A DNA stretch of 64,000 bases from contig QIAN01000021.1 in the NCBI GenBank assembly GCA_003225005.1, positions 1 through 64,000 of the forward strand. The letters run 5' to 3'. This stretch comes from Acidobacteriota bacterium. Its GTDB lineage: Bacteria; Acidobacteriota; Terriglobia; Terriglobales; Acidobacteriaceae. The notes beneath the pieces were generated by a model, which saw nothing but the letters and a program-made list of their open reading frames with translations, searched no databases and was not told where the DNA came from. Position numbers and translations under genes: made by a program. Each line of letters begins with the position of its first letter. The stretch's first letter is position 1. Positions 1 through 9,517 of the stretch are shown in pieces.

Positions 1-166
1 TAGAAGCGATGACGCTAGCCAGCCTGCTGGACTAATCGCGGGTGCGTGGTCTACCTGGTGCACGTGGTGAGTGTAGCTGACTTGATCGGAGCCATCAGAC
101 GAAAATGACTCCCGCACCAAGAATTAGGCTTGTTTCCGCAAAACAATCTGATACGAGGAAGGCATG

Positions 167-780
167 GTGCGTCCTGAGAAAGACCCATTTTTCTAGCAGG
201 TGAAAGGCCTGTCCGGGTAAGCGCTGGAGCGCCCGGTAGCAGACCCCAGTCGGAAGGAGAGATCCAACCGACCAGAGCGGGGTGTCAAAAGTCCACTATG
301 GGTGGAGAGCAAACAGATGGGCCGCAACGAGAGTGAACGCCATAGCCGCGTCATTTCTTCAGCCGAAAGGCGTTTGAGAGCGCCGAGACGGTCATGTCGC
401 GTCGAAGGCAACAGACAGCAGGCTGGACCAGAACGCCTGTTGGACTTCTCCGGGGTTGAAGCCGGCGGCACGTCTGCACAGAAGAATGCGGAACAGGAGA
501 GACCCTCGCTGGCAGCCGAGTCAGGGTCAGGGGCAAAGACCGGGCGTCTAAGGCCGGATGGCACGGAGCCAAGAGGGAGTCCGAGGGGTTCACAGTACCG
601 AGGAAGGCGCGCAAGAGAACGCGCTGGAGGGAAGGGACCCTGCTTTGATCACGCCTGGACGGAGGTAAGTGCGAGGGCATGCTGGAAACAGCCAATAACC
701 CAGCGGAAAAAGTACGACAACTCCAACGCAGGCTACGGGAGTGTGCCAAGGTGTTCAGTGAGACCCGCCTGAGTACGAAA
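167..780 (+). mobile_element. 5' fragment of a bacterial group II intron
   Basis: A GTGCG 5' end at 167-171 is followed by a short hairpin-rich region (about 192-290), a segment around 297-345 containing a GGTGGAGAGCAAACAGATGG-type core, and then the first codons of an intron reverse transcriptase at 679. This layout (structured RNA first, RT frame opening inside it) is that of ORF-carrying bacterial group II introns. The RT stops matching after about 25 codons and no catalytic domain V/VI is visible downstream, so the element is 3'-truncated and cannot splice or move. Apparent open frames on both strands across 193-930 are shadows of the structured RNA. The 166 bases before it would be the 5' exon; I recognise nothing in them. 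The 5' boundary is inferred; another GTGCG occurs at 42-46. Confidence 0.6.
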
Positions 781-834
781 GTACTTTCGACGACCTCCGT
801 TTCCCTTGACCATAAACCATCTTTTGCACAGTGA
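679..834 (+). pseudogene. Group II intron reverse transcriptase, N-terminal stub
   Basis: Starts ATG at 679 after an in-frame stop at 646. The first residues (MLETANNPAEKVRQLQRRLR, then ECAK) match the characteristic N-terminal helix of group II intron maturase/reverse transcriptases, where NP-x-EKVRQLQR precedes RT0. After about residue 25 the similarity is lost and the frame closes at 832-834. The palindrome, deletion or insertion that ended the homology lies near 765-785. None of the RT, maturase or endonuclease domains remain, so it is non-functional. Confidence 0.6.
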
Positions 835-898
835 GGAACCTCGGCGGTCACTTTCTCCCTCGGCTTCACGTTTTCGCACTTGGTGGAGAGGACTGAAA

Positions 899-1759
899 AT
901 GTTCGGTAATAGCAGGACGGGCGTATCAAAGTATAGGGACCGAAACTTCGTGCCTTTACAAGCGGCCACTTTTTGCGCCGAATGTGAACTTATCAGCACC
1001 AATAGCACTCCGCATTACCTGGCTTGCGGGAGCCGCGCGCTGCTGAGCCTGTCTCGCGTTTTGGGCGGGTCGTTGCGAAACCGGCAGACCGCACACCTCA
1101 TTACTGATGTTGAGTTGGACCAGCTGGTCCGTGATTTATTGCGAATGGTCCCAGATCCCGAGCTATTGAGTGCCGCCAGTCACAGCTCTCGGATACCGTC
1201 TGCGGCCCCTCGCAGCCAGCTGCGCGTGGCGAATGCTGCGCACCCAGCGTCTGGGTTTCGCGCTGTTCCGGCGCCGGAAGAAGCCGAGCTTCATACTGCC
1301 GAACTCGATCTTGAGCCGGCCATCAGCGCCATCACCGAGCGTGCGCAGCATCTTACGGGAGCGACCGGCGCGGCGATTGTGTTGCGTCGTGGCGACGAAA
1401 TCGTCTGCCGCGCACGAGTCGGCCGCACAGCACCAGATCTGGGAGTTCGCCTGCAAACCGATGTTGGCATCTCGGCGGAAGCCGTCCGCACCGGGGAGAT
1501 CATGCTATGCCACGATGCCGAGCGCAATCCGCGTGTGGATCTTGCCAGCTGCCGGCGCCTGGGAGTCCGCTCCATCCTCGTTTCCCCCCTGCGCCACTAC
1601 CGGCGCAACCTGGGGGTTTTCGAAGTGCTTTCGTCATCCCCGTGTGCTTTTGACCACCGGGACGTGGTTACTATGCAGCTGCTTTCGAGCCTCATGGTGG
1701 CTGCTATTTCCCGTATCTCCAGCCTGCATCAGGCTCGTTTTGCGCGCCTTTCCGGATAA
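899..1759 (+). CDS. GAF domain protein with N-terminal degenerate zinc knuckle
   Basis: Predicted 286-residue soluble protein. ATG 899 is preferred over the in-frame ATG 806 because GGAGAGG lies just upstream of it. Near residues 22-46 a CAEC pair is followed by a YLACGSRALLSLSRVLGG segment; this looks like a small zinc ribbon in which one of four expected cysteines is Tyr. After a linker, a GAF domain covers roughly residues 140-280 (GATGAAIVL ... LGVFEVLSSSP). It contains a cysteine pair with exactly 13 residues between (C-HDAE-RNPRVDLAS-C), also found in two other proteins of this window. GAF domains bind small ligands or sense redox; the ligand here is unknown. No output domain is attached, so it probably acts through a partner. 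It lies directly after the intron fragment, with no same-operon neighbour. Confidence 0.7.
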   Translation: MFGNSRTGVSKYRDRNFVPLQAATFCAECELISTNSTPHYLACGSRALLSLSRVLGGSLRNRQTAHLITDVELDQLVRDLLRMVPDPELLSAASHSSRIPSAAPRSQLRVANAAHPASGFRAVPAPEEAELHTAELDLEPAISAITERAQHLTGATGAAIVLRRGDEIVCRARVGRTAPDLGVRLQTDVGISAEAVRTGEIMLCHDAERNPRVDLASCRRLGVRSILVSPLRHYRRNLGVFEVLSSSPCAFDHRDVVTMQLLSSLMVAAISRISSLHQARFARLSG

Positions 1760-1924
1760 TAACGCGGCGACGGCGGCGAACTGAAAGTCCGAACCCACCC
1801 GACGACCAGCCTCAAGCCGCCCGTCAGTCGGCTTGCCTCACCTGGCTGGTTTCTAATGTTTCGTCACCGACTTCTGCCTTTTCCATTTTATGTTCTTGCA
1901 CCTTTTTCACAGTCTCAGGGTAAT

Positions 1925-3697
1925 ATGTACGACAAGCATCTGGGTTTGTTACCCCCCATGGCCGCTATGACCCCCGACTTGCAGTCTCCACTCCTGAACC
2001 GGCGTCGTCGCGTGCGACACCGAGTGCATACACCCGCGTACGCTAGTTTCACCGGCATGTCGAAGGGGTTGGCACTTGAGCTGAACGAGATCGTAGACAT
2101 TAGCGAAGACGGTGCGTCAGTGCAGTGCCCATCGGCGTTGGAGCTTAACCGAGAGTATGCTCTGAGCCTTGACCTGGCGGAGGCCAACGTACAAATCTAT
2201 ACAACCGGTCAGGTGATATGGTCGGAAGCCTCCGGACGCGCGGGTCTGCGTTTTGTCCATCTGTCGGAGTCGTCCTTACTCCAATTGCGGGATTGGCTCT
2301 TCATCAATGCCATGGCCTCCGTGGTGAACGCTGAAATGATCGCTGCACCAGTGCTGGCTGTTCCCGGACCATCTGAAACAGCCCAATCCGCGCCGCGGCC
2401 GGATCACAGCAACATGCTGGCGGCCCTGTCGGAAGTTGAACGTGAAGTCGAGACTTTCGGAACTGATCTCGATGCATCCCTTCGACTGATCGCTATCCGG
2501 TCTCAGGCTCTGGTGCGGGCGACCGGCGCCGCAATTGCCTTGGCGGCAACGGATCCCGGAATCATGGTCTGCCGGGCAAGCGCGGGGCCGGATGCTCCAC
2601 CCGTGGGCGCCGAACTACAGGTGGGATCGGGCTTCTCAGGCGAGTGCGTTCGCACGGGAAAAACCCTGCATTGCGATGACACCGAGACCGACACTCGCGT
2701 CAACAAGCAGAGCTGCCGGGCTCTCGGTATCCGCTCCATGATTGCGGTTCCAGTGCGCGCAAGCGACGAAGTCCTTGGAATCATCGAAGTGTTTTCTTCC
2801 CAGCCCGGTGCGCTTCACGAAACTGACATTTCCGTCTTGCAGCGGCTGGCGGAAATCACCCTCGCCGCCATCAACATTCAAGCACCCGAACAGAACTCCG
2901 CACCGGTGATTGCCTCTCCTGCCCCAACTTTCTCCTCTGCAGGAAGTGTTCTCTTGGCTTCCCACGATGAGCAGAAGGAAAACCAGGACGAGAAAGAGCG
3001 GTTGAGTGCCGAGGAAAGAACCTTCGGCGGCGTCCGTCTACCGCGTGCCCATCTCATATTACTTCTCATCGCCGCGGCCACGATTGCGCTAGCGCTCGGT
3101 TTTATCCTCGCTCCGTGGATTCAGGAGAAGATGCAGGGGCATGCTCCGAGTAGGGATCAAACCGTTCTTGCATCCTCTCGACCGTTGGCACCGGCGCAGC
3201 CCAACTCTGCGCACGCCTTGCAACCGAAATCGGCCAGTGATGCTCCCACGCTTGAACAACTCCGGCAATTGGCAGATCAGGGAGATCCCTCGGTCGAGTA
3301 TGCTCTGGGTGCACGTTACGCTTTCGGCGACGGGGTCGGGCAAAATTACTCCGAAGCTGTGCGCTGGTTTTTCCGCGCTGCTGAGCAAGGCCACGTGATT
3401 TCTCAAGCCACCCTAGGGGCTTACTACATGGCCGGACGCGGCGTGTCGGTAGATCTTTCCAAGGCTTATTTCTGGGCTTATGTGGCGCGCGCGGGCGGGG
3501 ACGCGGGAAGTAAACTACGAGTGGAAATGCTGTCCTCGCAGATTCCTAGCTCCGAGATCCTGGTCATCGAGCAACGAGCCAACGAATGGTTGCAGCAGCA
3601 CCAACCTGCTCGAAAGCCTCGAGCTCGCCGGAAGACTTCAGGCCCAAGACTTGGGCCTGAAGGGCCACCCTCGGATGCCCCAACGGCGCTAAAATAA
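1925..3697 (+). CDS. PilZ-GAF-TM-Sel1 repeat signalling protein
   Basis: About 590 residues. ATG 1925 is chosen because AGGG sits 5 bases before it; an earlier ATG at 1856 lacks a ribosome site. The N-terminal PilZ domain has both c-di-GMP motifs: R29-x3-R33 and DISEDG near residues 58-63. A GAF domain follows (about 165-320) with the same Cys-x13-Cys as the gene upstream. A single membrane helix lies near 375-398 (LILLLIAAATIALALGFIL), followed by a Pro/Ala linker and two Sel1/TPR-like repeats (about 448-538; ALGARYAFGDGVGQNYSEAV type). Inference: cytoplasmic PilZ and GAF inputs, periplasmic Sel1 protein-interaction output. The C-terminal tail is basic. Domain calls are confident; ligand and partner are unknown. 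Confidence 0.8.
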   Translation: MYDKHLGLLPPMAAMTPDLQSPLLNRRRRVRHRVHTPAYASFTGMSKGLALELNEIVDISEDGASVQCPSALELNREYALSLDLAEANVQIYTTGQVIWSEASGRAGLRFVHLSESSLLQLRDWLFINAMASVVNAEMIAAPVLAVPGPSETAQSAPRPDHSNMLAALSEVEREVETFGTDLDASLRLIAIRSQALVRATGAAIALAATDPGIMVCRASAGPDAPPVGAELQVGSGFSGECVRTGKTLHCDDTETDTRVNKQSCRALGIRSMIAVPVRASDEVLGIIEVFSSQPGALHETDISVLQRLAEITLAAINIQAPEQNSAPVIASPAPTFSSAGSVLLASHDEQKENQDEKERLSAEERTFGGVRLPRAHLILLLIAAATIALALGFILAPWIQEKMQGHAPSRDQTVLASSRPLAPAQPNSAHALQPKSASDAPTLEQLRQLADQGDPSVEYALGARYAFGDGVGQNYSEAVRWFFRAAEQGHVISQATLGAYYMAGRGVSVDLSKAYFWAYVARAGGDAGSKLRVEMLSSQIPSSEILVIEQRANEWLQQHQPARKPRARRKTSGPRLGPEGPPSDAPTALK

Positions 3698-3709
3698 CCA
3701 TTAGAGCCT

Positions 3710-4843
3710 GTGCTTACCCTGCGCAACATCCTCGACGATAGAGTCCGCGAAGCCGACTCGCGGCTCTACGAAAAACTCGACCGCGGCCGGGTCCGCTGTT
3801 ACTCCTGTGGCCACTGCTGTCCCATACCTGAGGGGCAGGCAGGAGTCTGCAAGGTGCGATACAACCGAGGCGGCACGCTCTATGCGCCTTGGGGATATGT
3901 CGCCGGGACGCAATGTGACCCCATCGAGAAGAAGCCGTTTTTCCACGCCTATCCCGGTGCACTCGCGTACAGCTTCGGCATGCTGGGTTGCGACCTGCAC
4001 TGCGGTTATTGCCAGAACTGGGTCACGTCGCAGGCCCTGCGCGATCCGAGTGCAATCTCGCTACCCCTCGAGGCCTCCCCCGAGGCTCTGGTGCGCGATG
4101 CTCTGCGTCAGGGCGCCAAAGTTCTCGTCAGCACGTACAACGAGCCTTTGATCACCAGTGAATGGGCTGTGGCTGTTTTCAAAGAAGCCAAGAGCGCAGG
4201 CCTGCTCACCGCCTTCGTTTCGAACGGCAATGGAACGCCGCAGGTGCTCGAATATATTCGTCCATGGCTTGACCTCTATAAAGTGGACCTGAAGAGCTTC
4301 GACGATGGTCACTATCACGAACTCGGCGGTCGCATCGGCCCCATTCTTGACAGCATTCGCCGCATCCACGAGATGGGTCTGTGGCTCGAAATCGTCACGC
4401 TGCTTATTCCCGGTTTCAACGACTCCGACGACGAACTACGCCGCCTGACCGAATTCCTGGCGGGAGTCTCGCCCGATATACCCTGGCACATCACGGCGTT
4501 CCACAGCGATTACAAGATGACAGACACTCGCAACACCAGTCCGGACGATCTGCTGCGTGCAGTCGACATCGGGCGACAGGCAGGACTACGTTACACCTAC
4601 GCCGGCAATTTACCGGGAATGGTGGGCCACTGGGAAGACACGCGCTGCGCCAATTGCGAAGAGATTCTGGTCAAGCGTCGCAGCTATCTGATCGAAGATT
4701 ATCGGCTCACCCCCGAAGGCAGTTGCCCATCGTGTTTCACCCCCCTACCAGGCCGCTGGTCTCGAAAATTTGAGGGCCAGATTGCCTCCCATCCTTTTCT
4801 TCCACGAGGAAGTTCTCGTTTGGTTACAATCTTCAATCGCTGA
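3710..4843 (+). CDS. amrS: AmmeMemoRadiSam-system radical SAM enzyme
   Basis: 377 residues, GTG start 12 bases after the previous stop, so probably co-transcribed. The radical SAM cluster motif is C94-x3-C98-x2-C101 (GCDLHCGYC), inside the family signature around FGMLGCDLHCGYCQNW. An N-terminal cysteine-rich segment (CYSCGHC...GVCKV, about residues 25-45) and a C-terminal CANC...CPSC pair are typical of the AmrS branch related to pyruvate-formate-lyase activases. In many genomes amrS sits beside Memo and AMMECR1 genes; neither is in this window. The substrate of this family is not settled. Family assignment is firm. Confidence 0.9.
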   Translation: MLTLRNILDDRVREADSRLYEKLDRGRVRCYSCGHCCPIPEGQAGVCKVRYNRGGTLYAPWGYVAGTQCDPIEKKPFFHAYPGALAYSFGMLGCDLHCGYCQNWVTSQALRDPSAISLPLEASPEALVRDALRQGAKVLVSTYNEPLITSEWAVAVFKEAKSAGLLTAFVSNGNGTPQVLEYIRPWLDLYKVDLKSFDDGHYHELGGRIGPILDSIRRIHEMGLWLEIVTLLIPGFNDSDDELRRLTEFLAGVSPDIPWHITAFHSDYKMTDTRNTSPDDLLRAVDIGRQAGLRYTYAGNLPGMVGHWEDTRCANCEEILVKRRSYLIEDYRLTPEGSCPSCFTPLPGRWSRKFEGQIASHPFLPRGSSRLVTIFNR

Positions 4844-4865
4844 AAGGCGTCCAGCGATCTGCTTC

Positions 4866-5468
4866 ATGCCAAAACGATCGATCGTCGCGCTGTGCCTTCC
4901 GCCCTTGCTTCTGCTTTGCGCCTGCTCTCCGCGCAACTTCCTTACCCGCCGTCTGGCAGCCGATCTGATCGCTGCTTCCGAGGCATTTAAGGCTCCGCAA
5001 TTATTTTGGCTCCGTACCGGCGTGATCTCGAGCAAAGACTATCTCTCACCGGACTATTTGGTGCTTCAACAGCGTGGCTGGATTTCGGGCACCAAGCGTG
5101 CATGTCCGGCGGGTCTTGCTCCCGCGCCGTGTTGGGATGTCATGCTCACTCCCTCTGGCGTCGATACTTTTCAGCCGCTGATTTCAGAGGGTGACCGTAG
5201 CAAACAATATTTCAGCGTTCCCGCAGCCAGAAGGGAACTGGTTGCCATCACCGGCATCATCAAGCAGGGCAAGTTAGCCGATGTCGAGTTCAATTGGAAA
5301 TGGGTGCCGTTGAACGAGATCGGAGCAGCGCTTTACTCGGGCGAGCTGCAATACAAATCCACCACCAGCTTTCGCGACTATGACGACGGATGGCGTCTGG
5401 TGGACAGCGCTGTCCGCAGCGGCCAGACTGTGGATGACGCTTTGAAGAACGCCGAACCCGCCCAGTAG
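4866..5468 (+). CDS. Predicted lipoprotein of unknown function
   Basis: 200 residues from ATG 4866, 22 bases after amrS. The N terminus is a lipoprotein signal: MPKRS, a Leu-rich hydrophobic stretch and a Cys pair (LLLCAC) giving a lipid-attachment site at about residue 17-19. The mature part has no recognised catalytic motif; it contains a GWISGTKRACP segment with a possible disulfide (two Cys about 12 apart) and a C-terminal FRDYDDGWRLVD segment. An earlier in-frame start at 4770 would bury the signal peptide and overlap amrS, so I reject it. Membrane-anchored, function unknown. Confidence 0.7.
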   Translation: MPKRSIVALCLPPLLLLCACSPRNFLTRRLAADLIAASEAFKAPQLFWLRTGVISSKDYLSPDYLVLQQRGWISGTKRACPAGLAPAPCWDVMLTPSGVDTFQPLISEGDRSKQYFSVPAARRELVAITGIIKQGKLADVEFNWKWVPLNEIGAALYSGELQYKSTTSFRDYDDGWRLVDSAVRSGQTVDDALKNAEPAQ

Positions 5469-5516
5469 CGCCGGCCAGAGGGCATCGATCTCGGTGTATG
5501 CTGTTCGCACTTAAAC

Positions 5517-7211
5517 ATGAGAACCGTAAGCTCTCTCTGCATTCTTACGCTCCTGGTCTTCCTCTCTGGGACCCCTCTGTTCGCTGCCGACCCCCTCGAC
5601 GACCTGGCAAAGGACTTTTGGAGCTGGCGCGCGGTCGAACAACCACTGTCCACCGACGATATTCCGCGTCTCGAACGCCCTCGAACCTGGACGCCGGACT
5701 GGTCTCCGGAGGCGGTTAAGCGATATCGCACGCAACTTGTGGAATTTGAAACTCGGTGGAAGAGCATCGATCCATCTTCATGGCCGGTGCCGCGACAAGT
5801 GGACTACCGCCTCATGGGCTCGGCCATCGCGCGCGTGCGCTGGGAACTGGAGGTGCTGCGCAATTGGCAGCGCAATCCCATGTTTTATGTGGATCAGACT
5901 GCGGGTGCGTACTTTCATCTGCTGCTTCAGCCGCCGCCGTTCGATGTAGCTCGCAGCCAACTGATCGTTGCCACACTGAATGCAATTCCCGGCACGGTGG
6001 AGGGAGCAAAGAAAAATCTTACCCAACCCGCAGCACCCTTTGCCGGATTGGCAATCGAACAACTCCAAGATATCCGCCCGCGTTTGCTTAAGTCCGTCCG
6101 TGAGCTCAAGCCTTTAGTCGAAGCTGCGTCCGCCCGCAACCTCGACTCAGCGGCTGGCCGCGCCGTCGCTGCCCTGGAGTCTTATCGCGACTGGATCACC
6201 GAACGGGGTCCCACCATGTCCGCACCGACCGCTGTCGGACGTGAAGGCTATGTGTTTTTTCTCGAGCACGTGGCCCTGTTGCCCTTCACTCCTGAGCAAC
6301 TGCTCGCCATGGGGCGCCAGGAATGGGCTCGCTCGGTAGCCTCCGAGACCTACGAGCAACATCGCAATGTAGGTACGCCTCAACTCAGTCTCTTCAAGAA
6401 CCAAAACGAAGAGCTTGCCCGTGGACAGAAAGATGAACTCGACATCCGGCGCTATTTGGAAGCCAGGGACATTCTCACCGTGCCCGCCTCAGTCGGGCAC
6501 TACCAAATGGCGTCCATGCCGCCCTATCTTGCGCCGCTGGCTGGCCTCGGGGAGACGGATGATTTCACCTCACCCAGCAGGCTGAAAGACAATGGCATGC
6601 GGTATGTAGACCAGCCCGGGCCCCACCTCGGCTACTTCGCGCTCACCATCGCTGAAGACCCTCGGGGACTAATCGTCCACGAAGGGGTGCCCGGGCATTA
6701 CTTTCAGCTCGTGCTCTCCTGGATGAATCCCGATCCAATACGCCGCCACTACCATGATTCCAGCGCCAACGAAGGCATCGGTTTTTATGCGGAAGAAATG
6801 ATGCTGCATGCCGGATTGTTCGACGACAGTCCCCGCACTCGCGAGATCATCTGGAACTTCATGCGTCTGCGCGCACTTCGCGTGGAAGTGGACGTGAAGT
6901 TGGCGCTCGGCGAATTCACCATGGACCAGGCTGCCGGATATCTCGAGAGCGCGGTACCCATGGATTCCTCGACCGCGCATGCTGAGGCCGCGTTGTTCGC
7001 ATCCACGCCTGGTCAAGCCATCTCCTATCAGATTGGCAAGCTCCAGATTTACAAATTTCTTGCCGACGCACACCGTGCCGCAGGAAATGAATTCCGCTTG
7101 CGGACGTTTCACGACTTCCTGTGGCGGCATGGCAACGTGCCCATTGCGCTGCAGCGCTGGGAATATCTTGGGCTGAAAGATGAGATCGACGCCCTCGATC
7201 ACCTCCAGTAG
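5517..7211 (+). CDS. Secreted DUF885 family protein (putative zinc metallopeptidase)
   Basis: 564 residues with a clear Sec signal peptide (MRTVSSLCILTLLVFLSG...LFAAD). DUF885 proteins are mostly alpha-helical and carry a gluzincin-like HExxxxH motif; here H388-E-G-V-P-G-H394 followed by YFQ, with a downstream NEGIGFYAEEMM helix holding the probable third metal ligand (about residues 419-431). Length is usual for the family. Activity in the family has been proposed as peptidase but is poorly defined. It stands 48 bases after the lipoprotein gene and about 100 bases before an S9 peptidase, suggesting a role in periplasmic peptide breakdown. Confidence 0.85.
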   Translation: MRTVSSLCILTLLVFLSGTPLFAADPLDDLAKDFWSWRAVEQPLSTDDIPRLERPRTWTPDWSPEAVKRYRTQLVEFETRWKSIDPSSWPVPRQVDYRLMGSAIARVRWELEVLRNWQRNPMFYVDQTAGAYFHLLLQPPPFDVARSQLIVATLNAIPGTVEGAKKNLTQPAAPFAGLAIEQLQDIRPRLLKSVRELKPLVEAASARNLDSAAGRAVAALESYRDWITERGPTMSAPTAVGREGYVFFLEHVALLPFTPEQLLAMGRQEWARSVASETYEQHRNVGTPQLSLFKNQNEELARGQKDELDIRRYLEARDILTVPASVGHYQMASMPPYLAPLAGLGETDDFTSPSRLKDNGMRYVDQPGPHLGYFALTIAEDPRGLIVHEGVPGHYFQLVLSWMNPDPIRRHYHDSSANEGIGFYAEEMMLHAGLFDDSPRTREIIWNFMRLRALRVEVDVKLALGEFTMDQAAGYLESAVPMDSSTAHAEAALFASTPGQAISYQIGKLQIYKFLADAHRAAGNEFRLRTFHDFLWRHGNVPIALQRWEYLGLKDEIDALDHLQ

Positions 7212-7313
7212 AGGTCGGGCGCGTGCCAAGGGATGTGACCCGAGGTTCGAAATCTTTCGCATTCTGGATTTACAAATTGGGGGTGGGCACTATATACCTT
7301 CTGATTCACTCCT

Positions 7314-9479
7314 ATGACAGCCAAAAAACTGATCCCACTCTCTGTACTCATCCTGCTAACGGCTGCTTTCGCTCAAAAACCCAAGTTGACCCTCGACGAG
7401 TTTTTCAACTCCGTCAGTTTTCCCTCGGTCGAGATCTCGCCTGACGGCAACTCAGTTGCGATCGTCGCCGAGCGTGCCGATTGGGAGCAGCAGATCTTCC
7501 GCAAAGACTTGTGGCTATACCGCGATGACGCCAAAGTAAGCTCGCTCATCCAGCTGACGCAATCAGGCCATGATGTCGACCCCAAGTGGTCGCCAGACAA
7601 CCGCTGGATCGCCTTCCTCTCCGAGCGGAAATTGACTGCCGACAAGGGCGGAGACTCAGACGACAGTTCCAAAGATGAAGGAGTGTCCCGCCTCTATCTC
7701 ATTTCCCCGGACGGTGGCGAAGCCTTTCCCCTCACTCAGGGCGATGAAGAAGTGCACTGCTTCTCATGGTCCGCCGATTCACACACATTGATTTTCGCCA
7801 CGCGCAATCCGTGGACCAAGGCGCAAAAAGATGAGTACAAGAAAGAATGGAAAGATGTCGTCCAGTACCGGGGGTCCGAGCGCGGTGACACCATTTTCGC
7901 GCTTGACGTGGCTGCCGCCATTGCCCTTCATGCGGCTGCAGGCAGGAGAGAAAAATCCGACACCGAAAAAGAGTCCGATGTAATCCCCGGCGCCCGCGTC
8001 CTTGCCACCTCGCCACTCCGCGTTGTTGAAATGGTCACCTCGCCCGATGGAAACAAGCTTGCTTTCATTACCAATTCCATCAATCAGCGTCAGGAAAAAT
8101 TCGAAGACTTCGAGATCTACAGTCTCGATCTAACCCGGGTGGCGGGGCCTCCCTCACCTGGCACCCTGGACGATGGCAACCCAGGCGTCGGCGCCGCCCA
8201 ATCTCCGCGCCAGCTTACCCATAATCAGGCCGTCGAGATCAATCTGCGTTGGGCCAACGACAACCGCCACGTTTTTTTCACGGTTGAGGTCGGCGACGCG
8301 GAGGGATCTTATAAAGACCTCCAGCCTCATCTCTATTGGGTAGACAGCGAAACCGGGACGGTACTGCGATGGAGCAAGGATTTTGTCGGTCCTGTCGAGT
8401 ACTACGCCGTTACTGGCAATGGCGTACTCGCGGCCGCGAGAGTGGGGACAGAAGTGCAAATGTACTCCGTGAACCAGCCCTCAGAATCGCTTCGCAGTAT
8501 CTCCGGATGGGCCGGGACCTATGCGAAGATATCCGCTTCGACGCACTCTCCCCGCGTCGCATTCGTGTATTCATCTCTGGGCAAGCCGGTTGAAGTGTGT
8601 CTCGCGGAAAGCGCCTCCAAGCTTGAGCAGGCGCGGCCCCTCACTTCGTTGAACAAGCTTCTCAGCGAGCGCGATCTGCCTCAAGGCAAGCCTTATCGCT
8701 GGAAGGCTGACGATGGAACCAGCGTGGAAGGCATGCTGATTTATCCTCCGGGAAAGTTTGAAGCCAAGCATCTGCCGATGTTCACGCTCATCCATGGCGG
8801 CCCCGCCGATGCCGACGGCAACCACTTCGAAGCCGACTGGTACCAGTGGGGAGCGTTCGCCGCTACCAACGGATGGCTCGTCTTCGAGCCCAACTACCGC
8901 GGTTCCAGCGGATACGGAGATAAGTTCCTCATGCAGATCGTTCCCGTCATCGTCTCGCGTCCCGGCAAGGACATTCTCGAAGGCGTTGACGCGCTGGTGA
9001 AAGACGGCATCGCCGATCCTGATCATCTCACCGTTGGCGGCTACAGCTATGGCGGATACATGACCAACTGGCTTATCACGCAGACCACCCGCTTCAAAGC
9101 CGCAGTCACCGGAGCAGGCGCGGTCGAACACGTGGGCAACTGGGGCAATGACGACACAACTTTTGATGATGCCTATTTCCTCGGCGGGCGTCCCTGGGAA
9201 GCCGCCCAGCGCTATCATGATGAGGCTGCCATCTTCCAGATCGACAAAGTCCGCACCCCAACCCATATGGTCGCCGGCGCCGACGACATCCGCGTCGCTG
9301 TGCTGGAAGACTATCTGCTAGAGCACGCGCTGTATTCGCTCGGCATCCCCAACAAGCTGCTGATCTTTCCCGGCGAAGGCCACTCGCTGTCAAAGAACCC
9401 GTGGCATGGCAAGATTAAAGTGCGAGAGGAATTGAAGTGGCTCGAGAAGTATGGAGACGTACCGGCAGCAGGGAACTGA
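7314..9479 (+). CDS. Secreted S9 family prolyl oligopeptidase-type peptidase
   Basis: 721 residues with signal peptide (MTAKKLIPLSVLILLTAAFA, Q follows). An N-terminal beta-propeller (about 30-440, with repeated SPDG-type blades such as ISPDGNSVAI and WSPDNRWIAF) gates a C-terminal alpha/beta hydrolase domain. The catalytic triad is visible: Ser578 in GGYSYGGY, Asp657 or Asp658 in GADDIRV, His690 in GEGHSL. The family contains dipeptidyl- and acylaminoacyl-peptidases that cut short peptides from the N terminus. The exact specificity cannot be read from sequence. No strong ribosome site precedes the ATG. Confidence 0.9.
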   Translation: MTAKKLIPLSVLILLTAAFAQKPKLTLDEFFNSVSFPSVEISPDGNSVAIVAERADWEQQIFRKDLWLYRDDAKVSSLIQLTQSGHDVDPKWSPDNRWIAFLSERKLTADKGGDSDDSSKDEGVSRLYLISPDGGEAFPLTQGDEEVHCFSWSADSHTLIFATRNPWTKAQKDEYKKEWKDVVQYRGSERGDTIFALDVAAAIALHAAAGRREKSDTEKESDVIPGARVLATSPLRVVEMVTSPDGNKLAFITNSINQRQEKFEDFEIYSLDLTRVAGPPSPGTLDDGNPGVGAAQSPRQLTHNQAVEINLRWANDNRHVFFTVEVGDAEGSYKDLQPHLYWVDSETGTVLRWSKDFVGPVEYYAVTGNGVLAAARVGTEVQMYSVNQPSESLRSISGWAGTYAKISASTHSPRVAFVYSSLGKPVEVCLAESASKLEQARPLTSLNKLLSERDLPQGKPYRWKADDGTSVEGMLIYPPGKFEAKHLPMFTLIHGGPADADGNHFEADWYQWGAFAATNGWLVFEPNYRGSSGYGDKFLMQIVPVIVSRPGKDILEGVDALVKDGIADPDHLTVGGYSYGGYMTNWLITQTTRFKAAVTGAGAVEHVGNWGNDDTTFDDAYFLGGRPWEAAQRYHDEAAIFQIDKVRTPTHMVAGADDIRVAVLEDYLLEHALYSLGIPNKLLIFPGEGHSLSKNPWHGKIKVREELKWLEKYGDVPAAGN

Positions 9480-9517
9480 CGACACTACCAGGATTCGGGA
9501 AGGGGATTCCGAAGGGG

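Noticed and set aside
193-929. Open frames on both strands at the left end
   Set aside because: They lie over the group II intron RNA, have Arg/Ser-rich composition and no ribosome sites; they are by-products of structured RNA sequence.
4770-4865. Longer start for the lipoprotein gene
   Set aside because: It would overlap amrS and place the lipoprotein signal internally.
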